Assembly: GCF_900582625.1 (NCBI RefSeq)
Contig: NZ_UTIQ01000327.1
Coordinates: forward strand, 124,001-188,000
Direction of reading: 5' to 3'
DNA: 64,000 nt
Origin: Pseudomonas viridiflava
GTDB lineage: Bacteria; Pseudomonadota; Gammaproteobacteria; Pseudomonadales; Pseudomonadaceae
In this document: in pieces, positions 15,389 through 23,355 of the stretch
Layout: each line of letters opens with the position of its first letter
Numbering within the stretch: position 1 is the first letter of the stretch
The notes under the pieces: generated by a model
What the model was told of the DNA's origin: nothing
Databases searched by the model: none
The model's input: only the letters and a program-made list of their open reading frames with translations
Made by a program: the position numbers and the translations under genes

Positions 15389-15687
15389 TGGCCACCCTGC
15401 ATATGCTCTCCCACTCGCCCTTCAGCGACTCCCGCCTGGTCAGTTGCCTGCGTCTGCTCGGTCCTGGCGACGGCGTTTTACTCACTGGCGATGCCACCTA
15501 CGCGTTGCAGCCCGACACGGCGCAATGGCAGGCACTAAGCCTGATGCCCGAGAGCATTTCGCTTTACGCGCTGGAGGAAGATTTGCACGCCCGCCACCTC
15601 GCCCTGCCGCCGCGCGTAAAAGCGCTCGACTACCCCGGCTTCGTCGAATGCTGCACCGCCTTCGCCAAGGTCAACACCTGGCTATGA
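15388..15687 (+). CDS. tusB: Sulfurtransferase complex subunit TusB
   Basis: A 99-residue DsrH-type subunit completing TusBCD. The ATG shares its A with the tusC stop (TAATG). The pattern LHMLSHSPFSDSRLVSCLRLLGPGDGVLLTGDATYA is that of DsrH, including the internal Cys. The tusE ATG overlaps its end at 15684. Confidence 0.9.
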   Translation: MATLHMLSHSPFSDSRLVSCLRLLGPGDGVLLTGDATYALQPDTAQWQALSLMPESISLYALEEDLHARHLALPPRVKALDYPGFVECCTAFAKVNTWL

Positions 15688-16019
15688 ACGAACTGATCGT
15701 TGAAGACTGCGCCATCGCCCTCGACAAAGACGGCTACCTGGCGAACCACCATGATTGGTCACCTGCCGCCGCCGAAGCGCTGGCCGCACAGGAAGACATC
15801 GCCCTGAGCCCCGAGCACTGGGAAGTGTTGAATCTGCTACGTGACTTCTATGCCGAATTTCAGCTGTCGCCGGCAACGCGGCCGCTGATCAAATTTGCCG
15901 CCTTGAAGCTGGGCGCCGACAAGGGCAACAGCCTGCACCTCAATCGCCTGTTCAAAGGCACTCCAGCCAAACTCGCCGCCAAACTGGCGGGCCTGCCGAA
16001 GCCGACGAATTGCCTATGA
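15684..16019 (+). CDS. tusE: Sulfur carrier protein TusE (DsrC family)
   Basis: A 111-residue DsrC-like protein that accepts sulfur from TusBCD and hands it to MnmA. The conserved swinging C-terminus is visible as GLPKPTNCL with the catalytic Cys110 one residue from the end. ATG at 15684 lies inside the end of tusB; the longer upstream frame is a shadow of tusB. Its own stop overlaps the next gene's ATG (ATGA). Confidence 0.94.
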   Translation: MNELIVEDCAIALDKDGYLANHHDWSPAAAEALAAQEDIALSPEHWEVLNLLRDFYAEFQLSPATRPLIKFAALKLGADKGNSLHLNRLFKGTPAKLAAKLAGLPKPTNCL

Positions 16020-17014
16020 CCGCCCAACCGCTGACCCTCGTAACCCCCGCCGAGCACCCGTTCGCCCACTACGTGCGCATTCTCGGCAAGGGCAAGCGCG
16101 GCGCGCGCAACATGACCCAGGAAGAAGCCCGCGAGGCCATGGGCATGCTCCTCGACGGCAAGGTCGAAGACACCCAGCTCGGTGCGTTTCTGATGCTGAT
16201 GCGCCACAAGGAGGAAGGCCCGGAGGAATTGGCCGGCTTTACCCAGGCCGTACGCGCGCGGCTGAACGCCCCGGCCATTCAGGTTGACCTCGACTGGCCT
16301 TCCTACGCCGGCAAAAAGCGCCATTTGCCGTGGTACTTGCTCGCCGCCAAATGCCTGGCCAACAACGGCGTGCGCATCCTGATGCATGGTGGCGGCGCTC
16401 ACACGGCCGGCCGCATGTACAGCGAACAAGTGCTCGACGTACTCGGCATCACCTTGTGCCGCGACTGGGCAGCGACCGAACAGGCCCTGGCTCAGCACAA
16501 CCTCGCCTTCTTCCCGCTGCAAGACTGGATGCCGCAACTGCAACGCATGATCGACCTGCGCAACACCCTCGGCTTGCGCTCGCCCATCCACTCCCTAGCC
16601 CGCGTGCTAAACCCGCTCAACGCCCGCTGCGCACTGCAAAGTATCTTCCACCCGGGCTACCAGGCGGCGCACCGCGACGCCAGCCAGTTGCTGGGCGACA
16701 AAGCCATCGTGATCAAGGGCGACGGCGGCGAAATCGAGATGAACCCCGACGCCACGTCGCACCTTTACGGCACCGAGGGCGGCAGCAGTTGGGATGAAGA
16801 ATGGCCGCCGTTGTCGCCCCAGCGCCACGTCAAACCCGAGCGTTTGGATCCGGAACATTTGGCCGCCTTCTGGCGAGGCGAAGTTGAAGACAATTACGGC
16901 CGGCTAGCCGTCATGGCCACCATGGCGTTGGCGCTACGTGGGTTGGATACGCCACGTGACGAAGCATTCGCTAAAGCCGAAATCTTCTGGCAGAAGCGCA
17001 ACAAATCGATTTAG
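16016..17014 (+). CDS. ybiB: TrpD2/YbiB, glycosyl transferase family protein related to anthranilate phosphoribosyltransferase
   Basis: The 332-residue protein has the TrpD fold: an N-terminal helical domain with MTQEEAREAMGMLLDGKVEDTQLGAFLMLMR, and a glycine-rich ribosyl-phosphate-type loop (MHGGGAHTAGRMYSEQVLDVLG). YbiB proteins are described as DNA-binding members of the family rather than tryptophan enzymes. Translational coupling to tusE by ATGA overlap ties its expression to the 2-thiouridine relay, though a functional link is not established. Confidence 0.85.
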   Translation: MTAQPLTLVTPAEHPFAHYVRILGKGKRGARNMTQEEAREAMGMLLDGKVEDTQLGAFLMLMRHKEEGPEELAGFTQAVRARLNAPAIQVDLDWPSYAGKKRHLPWYLLAAKCLANNGVRILMHGGGAHTAGRMYSEQVLDVLGITLCRDWAATEQALAQHNLAFFPLQDWMPQLQRMIDLRNTLGLRSPIHSLARVLNPLNARCALQSIFHPGYQAAHRDASQLLGDKAIVIKGDGGEIEMNPDATSHLYGTEGGSSWDEEWPPLSPQRHVKPERLDPEHLAAFWRGEVEDNYGRLAVMATMALALRGLDTPRDEAFAKAEIFWQKRNKSI

Positions 17015-17099
17015 CCGATCATTCCCAGGCGACTTTTGCGCTATTCGTTCGAACTGATCGGAATAGACTCAGCTCCAACGCAAAATAGCTGAGGATTTG

Positions 17100-18077
17100 A
17101 TGATGGGTTTGTTAGTCGACGGCCAATGGCAAGACCAGTGGTACAACACCGAGGACGGCGGCCGCTTCAAGCGTGAAAACGCCCAGCGCCGCAACTGGGT
17201 GACCGCGACCGGCGAAGCCGGCCCCAGCGGCGAAGGTGGCTTTAAAGCCGAAGCCGGTCGCTACCATTTGTACGTGTCCCTGGCCTGCCCTTGGGCCCAC
17301 CGCACCCTGATTTTCCGCGCGCTGAAAGGCCTGGAAGATCTCATCGACGTTTCGGTGGTCAGCTGGCTGATGCGTGAAAACGGCTGGACCTTCGACACCA
17401 CCCACGGCTCCAGCGGCGATGCACTGGACGACCTAAGCCTGATGTACCAACGCTACGTGGCTGATGACCCCCACTACACCGGCCGCGTGACGGTGCCCGT
17501 GCTGTGGGACAAGAAGCTCAAGCGCATCGTCAGCAATGAATCATCGGAAATCATCCGCATGTTCAACTCAGCCTTTAACGGGCTGACCGGCAACGAACTG
17601 GATTTCTACCCCGAAGCCCTGCGCACCGAGATTGATGCGCTGAACGACTTCATCTATCCCAATGTGAATAACGGCGTATACCGCGCCGGCTTTGCCACCA
17701 CGCAGCAAGCCTACGAAGAAGCCTTCGACGGCCTGTTCGCCACGCTGGAATCACTGGAAACGCTGCTGAGCGAGAAACGCTACCTGACCGGCAAGCAGAT
17801 CACCGAGGCGGACTGGCGGCTGTTCACCACGCTGATTCGCTTCGACGCGGTGTACCACGGCCACTTCAAGTGCAACCTCAAGCGCATTGAGGATTACCCG
17901 AACCTGTCCAACTGGCTGCGCGAGCTGTACCAGTGGCCGGGCGTGGCGCAGACGGTGGATTTTGAGCACATCAAGCACCACTACTACGCGAGTCACCTGA
18001 CCATCAACCCGACGGGCATCGTGCCGAAAGGGCCGCAGCAGGATTTTAAGCGGGCGCATGATCGGGAGCGGTTCTAG
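17100..18077 (+). CDS. yqjG: Glutathionyl-hydroquinone reductase (Xi-class GST)
   Basis: Reduces glutathionyl-hydroquinones to hydroquinones using glutathione. The 325-residue protein has the active Cys63 in SLACPWAHR of the thioredoxin-like N-terminal domain, the Xi-class NESSEIIRMFN motif, and an all-helical GST C-terminal domain with LTGKQITEADWRLFTTLIRFD. GAGG at 17091-17094 serves either of the tandem ATG codons at 17100 and 17103. Confidence 0.93.
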   Translation: MMGLLVDGQWQDQWYNTEDGGRFKRENAQRRNWVTATGEAGPSGEGGFKAEAGRYHLYVSLACPWAHRTLIFRALKGLEDLIDVSVVSWLMRENGWTFDTTHGSSGDALDDLSLMYQRYVADDPHYTGRVTVPVLWDKKLKRIVSNESSEIIRMFNSAFNGLTGNELDFYPEALRTEIDALNDFIYPNVNNGVYRAGFATTQQAYEEAFDGLFATLESLETLLSEKRYLTGKQITEADWRLFTTLIRFDAVYHGHFKCNLKRIEDYPNLSNWLRELYQWPGVAQTVDFEHIKHHYYASHLTINPTGIVPKGPQQDFKRAHDRERF

Positions 18078-18096
18078 ACCGTTTGCACCCGCTGTC

Positions 18097-18122
18097 TGTA
18101 GGAGCGGCTTTAGCCGCGATGC
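18097..18122 (+). repeat. REP element, plus orientation
   Basis: TGTAGGAGCGGCTTTAGCCG followed by CGATGC: an extragenic palindrome of the Pseudomonas REP type with an inner stem GCGGC..GCCGC. It pairs with the inverted copy at 18163-18186, forming a REPIN-like unit. Confidence 0.85.
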
Positions 18123-18162
18123 TGCAACCGCGCCATTATCCGGAGACCACCTTTTCCAGGAA

Positions 18163-18186
18163 ATCGAGGCTAAAGCCTCTCCTACA
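18163..18186 (-). repeat. REP element, inverted diverged copy
   Basis: The reverse complement, TGTAGGAGAGGCTTTAGCCT followed by CGAT, is the REP core with compensating changes in the stem (GAGGC/GCCTC instead of GCGGC/GCCGC), so the hairpin is kept. It is in inverted orientation to its neighbours. Confidence 0.8.
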
Positions 18187-18207
18187 GGAGCCAAGCCTTC
18201 GCACCTC

Positions 18208-18233
18208 TGTGGGAGCGGCTTTAGCCGCGATGC
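18208..18233 (+). repeat. REP element, plus orientation
   Basis: The third REP copy between yqjG and the convergent cysG, with TGTGGGAGCGGCTTTAGCCG and CGATGC. It differs from the first copy by one base (A to G). Confidence 0.85.
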
Positions 18234-18261
18234 TTTTGGATTTAAGTCCGCAGGGCTGGCG

Positions 18262-19656
18262 TCAGACTTGGGACTGCGCGCCTTCAAACCACGCTAGCTT
18301 GTCCCGCAACGTCACCACCTCACCCACGATCACCAGCGTCGGTGCATGCACTTCGTGCTCGGCCACCAGTTGCGGCAAGTTGCCCAGGGTGCCGGTGAAA
18401 ACGCGCTGGTTCTGGGTGGTGCCTTGCTGAATCAGCGCGGCTGGGGTGTCGCTGCTACGACCATGAAGCACAAGCTGCTCGCAAATGGACGGCAAGCCCA
18501 CTAACCCCATGTAGAACACCAGCGTTTGCCCAGGCGCGACGAGGTCGGACCAGGGCAAATCGGTGCTGCCGTCTTTCAAATGCCCGGTCACGAAACGCAC
18601 AGACTGCGCATAGTCGCGGTGGGTCAGCGGGATGCCGGCGTAGGCAGCGCAGCCGCTCGCCGCAGTAATGCCCGGCACCACCTGGAACGGAATGCCATGG
18701 GCCGCCAACTCTTCGATTTCCTCGCCACCGCGACCGAAAATAAACGGGTCGCCACCCTTGAGGCGCAGCACGCGTTTACCTTGTTTGGCCAACGTCACCA
18801 GTTGCTGATTGAGCTGTTCCTGCGGCACCGCATGCTCGGCGCGCTGTTTGCCGACGTAGATGCGCTCAGCGTCGCGACGGCACAGCTCGACAATGGCGGG
18901 CGCTACCAGGCGGTCATACAACACGACGTCGGCTTGCTGCATCAGTCGCAGCGCGCGAAAGGTCAGCAGGTCGGGATCGCCCGGCCCGGCGCCAACCAGA
19001 TACACCTCGCCTTTCACCGTGCCCGTCTCGCCATCCAGTCGCGCTTGCAGCAGTGCTTCGGCTTCGCTGCCCTGCCCGGCCAACATGCGTTCGGCTATCG
19101 GGCCCTGGAACACGTCTTCCCAGAACACACGACGTTGCTGCAAATCCGGAAACCGTTCACGCACTTGCGCGCGAAAGCGTGCCGCCAGGCCGGCCAGTTG
19201 GCCGTAGGCGGCGGGAATCCAGGTTTCCAGCTTGGCGCGGATCAGCCGTGCCAGCACCGGTGCATCGCCGCCGCTGGACACCGCCACCAGCAACGGCGAG
19301 CGGTCGACGATGGCCGGAAAGATCACGCTGCACAGCGCCGGCGAATCCACCACATTGACCGGCATGCCGCGCGCGCGGGCGTCTTGCGACACCTGGGCGT
19401 TAAGCGGCTCGTCGTCCGTGGCGGCAATCACCAGCGTGCAGCCGTTCATGTCAGCCGCTTCGTAGCCTCGCAGCAACTGCTCGCCACCACTGGATGCCAC
19501 CAGCGCTGCCAGATGACTGTCGATGTGCGGCGCGACCACGCGCAACACGGCGCCGGTGTCGGCCACCAGACGCGATTTGCGTAAGGCGATTTCGCCGCCG
19601 CCAACCACCAACACGCGTTGCCCGCGCAGGTTATGAAACAGCGGCAGAAATTCCAT
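18262..19656 (-). CDS. cysG: Siroheme synthase CysG
   Basis: A trifunctional enzyme making siroheme, the cofactor of assimilatory sulfite and nitrite reductases. The 464 residues match the family's usual length. The N-terminal half has the NAD-binding VLVVGGGEIALRK (precorrin-2 dehydrogenase) and the ferrochelatase region VDSPALCSVIFPAIVDRSPL. The C-terminal half from about 215 is uroporphyrinogen III methyltransferase with VYLVGAGPGDPDLLT and KGGDPFIFGRGGEE. The ATG lies directly against the serS stop, so the two are one transcript. Confidence 0.96.
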   Translation of the reverse strand: MEFLPLFHNLRGQRVLVVGGGEIALRKSRLVADTGAVLRVVAPHIDSHLAALVASSGGEQLLRGYEAADMNGCTLVIAATDDEPLNAQVSQDARARGMPVNVVDSPALCSVIFPAIVDRSPLLVAVSSGGDAPVLARLIRAKLETWIPAAYGQLAGLAARFRAQVRERFPDLQQRRVFWEDVFQGPIAERMLAGQGSEAEALLQARLDGETGTVKGEVYLVGAGPGDPDLLTFRALRLMQQADVVLYDRLVAPAIVELCRRDAERIYVGKQRAEHAVPQEQLNQQLVTLAKQGKRVLRLKGGDPFIFGRGGEEIEELAAHGIPFQVVPGITAASGCAAYAGIPLTHRDYAQSVRFVTGHLKDGSTDLPWSDLVAPGQTLVFYMGLVGLPSICEQLVLHGRSSDTPAALIQQGTTQNQRVFTGTLGNLPQLVAEHEVHAPTLVIVGEVVTLRDKLAWFEGAQSQV

Positions 19657-20937
19657 TTAGCCGATCACCTCGATGCCGCCCATGTAAGGTTTGAGCACGT
19701 CCGGTACGCGAATGGAGCCGTCGGCCTGCTGGTAGTTCTCCAGCACAGCCACCAACGTACGGCCGACCGCCAGGCCCGAGCCGTTCAAGGTGTGCACCAG
19801 CTCCGGCTTGCCGGTTTCCGGGTTGCGCCAGCGGGCTTGCATGCGGCGCGCCTGGAAGTCGCCGCAGTTGGAGCACGAAGAAATTTCGCGGAATTTGTCC
19901 TGGCTTGGCACCCACACTTCTAGGTCGTAGGTTTTCACCGCGCCAAAGCCCATGTCGCCGGTGCACAGCGCCAGAACGCGGTACGGCAAGCCCAGCAGTT
20001 GCAGCACTTTCTCGGCGTTGCCGGTGAGTTCCTCCAGCGCCGCGTTGGAGGTGCTTGGCTCGACGATTTGCACCATCTCGACTTTGTCGAACTGGTGCTG
20101 GCGGATCATGCCGCGGGTATCACGGCCCGAAGCACCGGCCTCGCTACGGAAGCACGGCGTGTGGGCGACGAACTTCAATGGCAGCTGCTTGGCGTCGAGA
20201 ATTTCGCCGTTGACGATGTTGGTAAGCGACACCTCGGCCGTCGGAATCAGGTACAGATCGGCCTCGCCCTCACGGCTGATTTTGAACAGGTCTTCTTCGA
20301 ATTTCGGCAACTGGCCCGTGCCCTGCAAAGCAGGCGCCTGCACCAGATAAGGTGTATACGCCTCTTCGTACCCGTGCTCGCCGGTGTGCAGGTTGATCAT
20401 AAATTGCGCCAGGGCGCGGTGCAGGCGGGCGATAGGGCCGCGCAGCAAGGCGAAACGCGCGCCGGACAGTTTGGCCGCGCGTTCGAAGTCCAGCCAACCA
20501 TGCACTTCGCCCAGGGCGACGTGGTCTTTGATTTCGAAATCGAAGGTGGTCGGCGTGCCCCAACTGCGCACTTCGACGTTGTCGTCTTCATCTTTACCCA
20601 CCGGCACCGATTCGTGCGGCAGGTTGGGAATGCCCAGCAAGATGGCATCGAGGTCGGCCTGAATCTTGTCCAGCTCGATTTTGCCGGCGCTCAGCTCGGC
20701 GGCCATACGATCGACGTCGGCCATCAGTGGCGCGATGTCTTCGCCCCGGGCTTTGGCCTGACCGATGGATTTTGAACGGGCGTTGCGCTCGGCCTGCAAC
20801 TGCTCAGTGCTGCTCTGCACGGTTTTGCGCTGCGCTTCGAGGGCCTCGATGCGTGAGACATCCAGCTGGAAGCCACGGGTGGCGAGGCGCTCGGCGATGG
20901 CGTGCAGTTCGCTACGGATCAGTTTCGGATCAAGCAT
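19657..20937 (-). CDS. serS: Seryl-tRNA synthetase
   Basis: Charges tRNA-Ser. The 426-residue class II synthetase has an N-terminal coiled-coil arm (residues 30-100) that grips the long variable arm of the tRNA, motif 2 with FRSEAGASGRDTRGMIRQHQ and motif 3 with GSGLAVGRTLVAVLENYQ. It sits between crcB and cysG in a minus-strand block running from ftsK. Confidence 0.97.
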   Translation of the reverse strand: MLDPKLIRSELHAIAERLATRGFQLDVSRIEALEAQRKTVQSSTEQLQAERNARSKSIGQAKARGEDIAPLMADVDRMAAELSAGKIELDKIQADLDAILLGIPNLPHESVPVGKDEDDNVEVRSWGTPTTFDFEIKDHVALGEVHGWLDFERAAKLSGARFALLRGPIARLHRALAQFMINLHTGEHGYEEAYTPYLVQAPALQGTGQLPKFEEDLFKISREGEADLYLIPTAEVSLTNIVNGEILDAKQLPLKFVAHTPCFRSEAGASGRDTRGMIRQHQFDKVEMVQIVEPSTSNAALEELTGNAEKVLQLLGLPYRVLALCTGDMGFGAVKTYDLEVWVPSQDKFREISSCSNCGDFQARRMQARWRNPETGKPELVHTLNGSGLAVGRTLVAVLENYQQADGSIRVPDVLKPYMGGIEVIG

Positions 20938-20952
20938 GGTTGTCTCTCATCA

Positions 20953-21327
20953 TCAGAGTTTGGTCAGGGACAAGCCCACCCAGGTGGCAAGCAAGCCGCC
21001 GAACACACTGAGCGCCGCGTAGCCCAAGGCCAGCGGCAATTGCCCATTTTCAAGCAGGCGCAGTGTGTCGAGGGAAAAGGAAGAAAACGTCGTCAGGCCC
21101 CCAAGGAAGCCGACGATCAGACCTGCGCGCAATTCTATCGGCAGTTCCGGGCGGAGCAAAAAGAAACCATACAGCAGGCCAATCAGCAGGCAGCCAACGA
21201 TGTTGACCAGAAACGTACCGAGGCTGAAATGCTGCGGCCAATTTGCCGCAATCCAGCTGCCAGTGGCAAAACGCAACAGCGTGCCGGCGCCGCCGCCTAC
21301 GGCCACCGCCAAAATCAGACGGATCAT
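20953..21327 (-). CDS. crcB: Fluoride channel/exporter CrcB (Fluc)
   Basis: A small inner-membrane protein (124 residues, four hydrophobic segments) that dimerises to export fluoride. Family motifs GTLLRF near the N-terminus, LVNIVGC and GFLGGLTTFSSFSLD are present. Its ATG overlaps the rarA stop (ATGA). No fluoride riboswitch is expected here, since the gene is internal to an operon. Confidence 0.95.
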   Translation of the reverse strand: MIRLILAVAVGGGAGTLLRFATGSWIAANWPQHFSLGTFLVNIVGCLLIGLLYGFFLLRPELPIELRAGLIVGFLGGLTTFSSFSLDTLRLLENGQLPLALGYAALSVFGGLLATWVGLSLTKL

Positions 21328-22649
21328 GATTTTCTCCGCTGCCGAGGACTGGCTTGGTCTTGCGCCGCCAGGTGCTTGAGCTTTTCGCCAATTTTCAGTT
21401 CGAGGCCACGGGGCACCGGCTGGTAATAACGGCGGGGCTGGAGCGCGTCGGGGAAGTAATCTTCGCCAGCGGCGTAAGCCTCGGGCTCGTCGTGGGCGTA
21501 GCGGTACTCGTCGCCGTAACCCAGTTCTTTCATCAGCTTGGTCGGTGCGTTGCGCAGGTGCAGCGGGACTTCTTGCGAGCCCTGCTCCGCCGCGTCGCGC
21601 ATGGCCATTTTGAAGGCGTTGTACACCGCGTTACTTTTCGGCGCGCAGGCCAGGTAGACAATGGCCTGCGCCACGGCCAGTTCACCTTCGGGGCTGCCGA
21701 GGCGCTCTTGAACATCCCAAGCGTTCAGGCACAGGGTCAGCGCACGGGGGTCGGCGTTGCCGATGTCTTCGCTGGCCATTCGCACCACGCGCCGGGCGAT
21801 GTACAGCGGATCGCAACCGCCATCGAGCATGCGCGCGAACCAGTACAAGGCGCCGTCCGGACTGGAGCCGCGCACCGATTTGTGCAGTGCGGAAATCTGG
21901 TCGTAGAACGCTTCGCCGCCTTTGTCGAAACGACGACGGCTGTCGCCCAGCAGGTTTTGCAGCAAGTCGACGCTCAACTCGCCGTTGTCTTCCGCCAGGT
22001 CGGCCGCGTTTTCGAGGAAATTCAGCAGGCGCCGGCCGTCACCATCGGCGGCGGCGAGCAGGATTTTGAAGCTTTCGTCCGGCAAGTTCAGGTGGCGATC
22101 ACCGAGCCCTTTAGGATCGGTCAGGGCGCGGTGAACCAATTTGCGCAGGGCTTCTTCGTCGAGGCTCTTCAGCACATAAACACGCGCCCGCGAGAGCAAG
22201 GCGTTGTTCAGTTCAAACGAAGGGTTTTCCGTGGTGGCGCCGATAAAGATTAGCGTGCCGTCTTCGACATAGGGCAGAAACGCATCCTGCTGCGACTTGT
22301 TGAAGCGATGCACTTCGTCAACAAACAGAATGGTGCGGCGGCCATATTGCGCGGCGTGCTGCTGAGCGACTTCCACCGCCTGGCGAATTTCCTTAACGCC
22401 CGAAAGCACGGCGGAAATGGTCTCGAAATGCGCATCCGAGACCTGCGCCAACAGCCGCGCCAAGGTGGTTTTCCCCACGCCGGGCGGGCCCCAGAAAATC
22501 ATCGAATGCAGCGCGCCCTGCTCCAGCGCTTCGCGCAACGGCTTGCCACGCGCCAGCAAATGCTCCTGACCGACGTACTCGTCCAGGCTGGCTGCGCGTA
22601 AACGGGCAGCCAGGGGTTGAGCGACGGGGGTATTGCGGAACAGATCCAT
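21324..22649 (-). CDS. rarA: Replication-associated recombination protein A (MgsA/RarA)
   Basis: AAA+ ATPase acting at stalled replication forks. The 441-residue protein has Walker A GPPGVGKTTLA, Walker B ILFVDEVHRF, sensor 1 IGATTENPSFE, and the family-specific C-terminal tetramerisation region with AARRVVRMASEDIGNADP. It is between lolA and crcB. Confidence 0.95.
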   Translation of the reverse strand: MDLFRNTPVAQPLAARLRAASLDEYVGQEHLLARGKPLREALEQGALHSMIFWGPPGVGKTTLARLLAQVSDAHFETISAVLSGVKEIRQAVEVAQQHAAQYGRRTILFVDEVHRFNKSQQDAFLPYVEDGTLIFIGATTENPSFELNNALLSRARVYVLKSLDEEALRKLVHRALTDPKGLGDRHLNLPDESFKILLAAADGDGRRLLNFLENAADLAEDNGELSVDLLQNLLGDSRRRFDKGGEAFYDQISALHKSVRGSSPDGALYWFARMLDGGCDPLYIARRVVRMASEDIGNADPRALTLCLNAWDVQERLGSPEGELAVAQAIVYLACAPKSNAVYNAFKMAMRDAAEQGSQEVPLHLRNAPTKLMKELGYGDEYRYAHDEPEAYAAGEDYFPDALQPRRYYQPVPRGLELKIGEKLKHLAAQDQASPRQRRKS

Positions 22650-22685
22650 GGCGGGGCGCAGCGTCTCGTTAGGGGTGAACCGCAG

Positions 22686-23312
22686 TTATTCCTGAATCAC
22701 ATCGGCGCCGGCCGGCACTTCAAAGGTGAACTGCTTGGCGTCGACGACCGGATTCATTTTCACGCTCAGGAACAGGATATTGGTGCGCTGGCCGACGCTG
22801 TCGATCAGCTGCATATCGTTGATCACGCCTTTGCGGAACGACAAGCGCAGGCTGTCGAACAGCGTGTCTTTGGCCTTGGGCTTGAGGGTGAAATCCACCA
22901 CGTCGCCGGCTTCTTTAAAGCTGATGTCGAAGTTCTGACGAATTTCAGACACATCGCCCGAGAGCAACAAGGCGGGCGTGTGGGTCAGGCGCTGGTCGAG
23001 CTTTTGAATCGTGACTTGTTGCAGGTCTGGGTCGTACAGCCAGACTTTTTCACCGTTCGACACCAGCAGTTGTTCCTGTGGCTCGTCGGTGTGCCAGCGG
23101 AACAGGCCGGGGCGTTTAAGCGCCAGTTCGCCGGCCGTTTCCTGCAGCTGAGTGCCGCCGCCATCAAGGGTCAGCTGGGAAAAGCGCGCGGTGATGGTTT
23201 GGGCCTGGTTAAGCAATTGAGTCAGCTTTTGCACGGCGGCTTCGTCGTCGGCATACGCGGGAATCGCGGCGACAACCAGGGCAGCCAGCAACAGCAAGCG
23301 GATCAGGCGCAT
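22686..23312 (-). CDS. lolA: Outer-membrane lipoprotein carrier protein LolA
   Basis: Periplasmic chaperone that carries lipoproteins from LolCDE to LolB. The 208-residue protein has a Sec signal peptide (cleavage after AIPAYA) and the LolA pattern FRWHTDEPQEQLLVSNGEKVWLYDPDLQQVT. ATG at 23312 was chosen because GAGGATTT lies before it; an in-frame codon exists 5 residues upstream. It lies between ftsK and rarA. Confidence 0.95.
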   Translation of the reverse strand: MRLIRLLLLAALVVAAIPAYADDEAAVQKLTQLLNQAQTITARFSQLTLDGGGTQLQETAGELALKRPGLFRWHTDEPQEQLLVSNGEKVWLYDPDLQQVTIQKLDQRLTHTPALLLSGDVSEIRQNFDISFKEAGDVVDFTLKPKAKDTLFDSLRLSFRKGVINDMQLIDSVGQRTNILFLSVKMNPVVDAKQFTFEVPAGADVIQE

Positions 23313-23355
23313 GTAAATCCTCGTCATTGGTCACACAAATAGGGAAACGGGCGCG

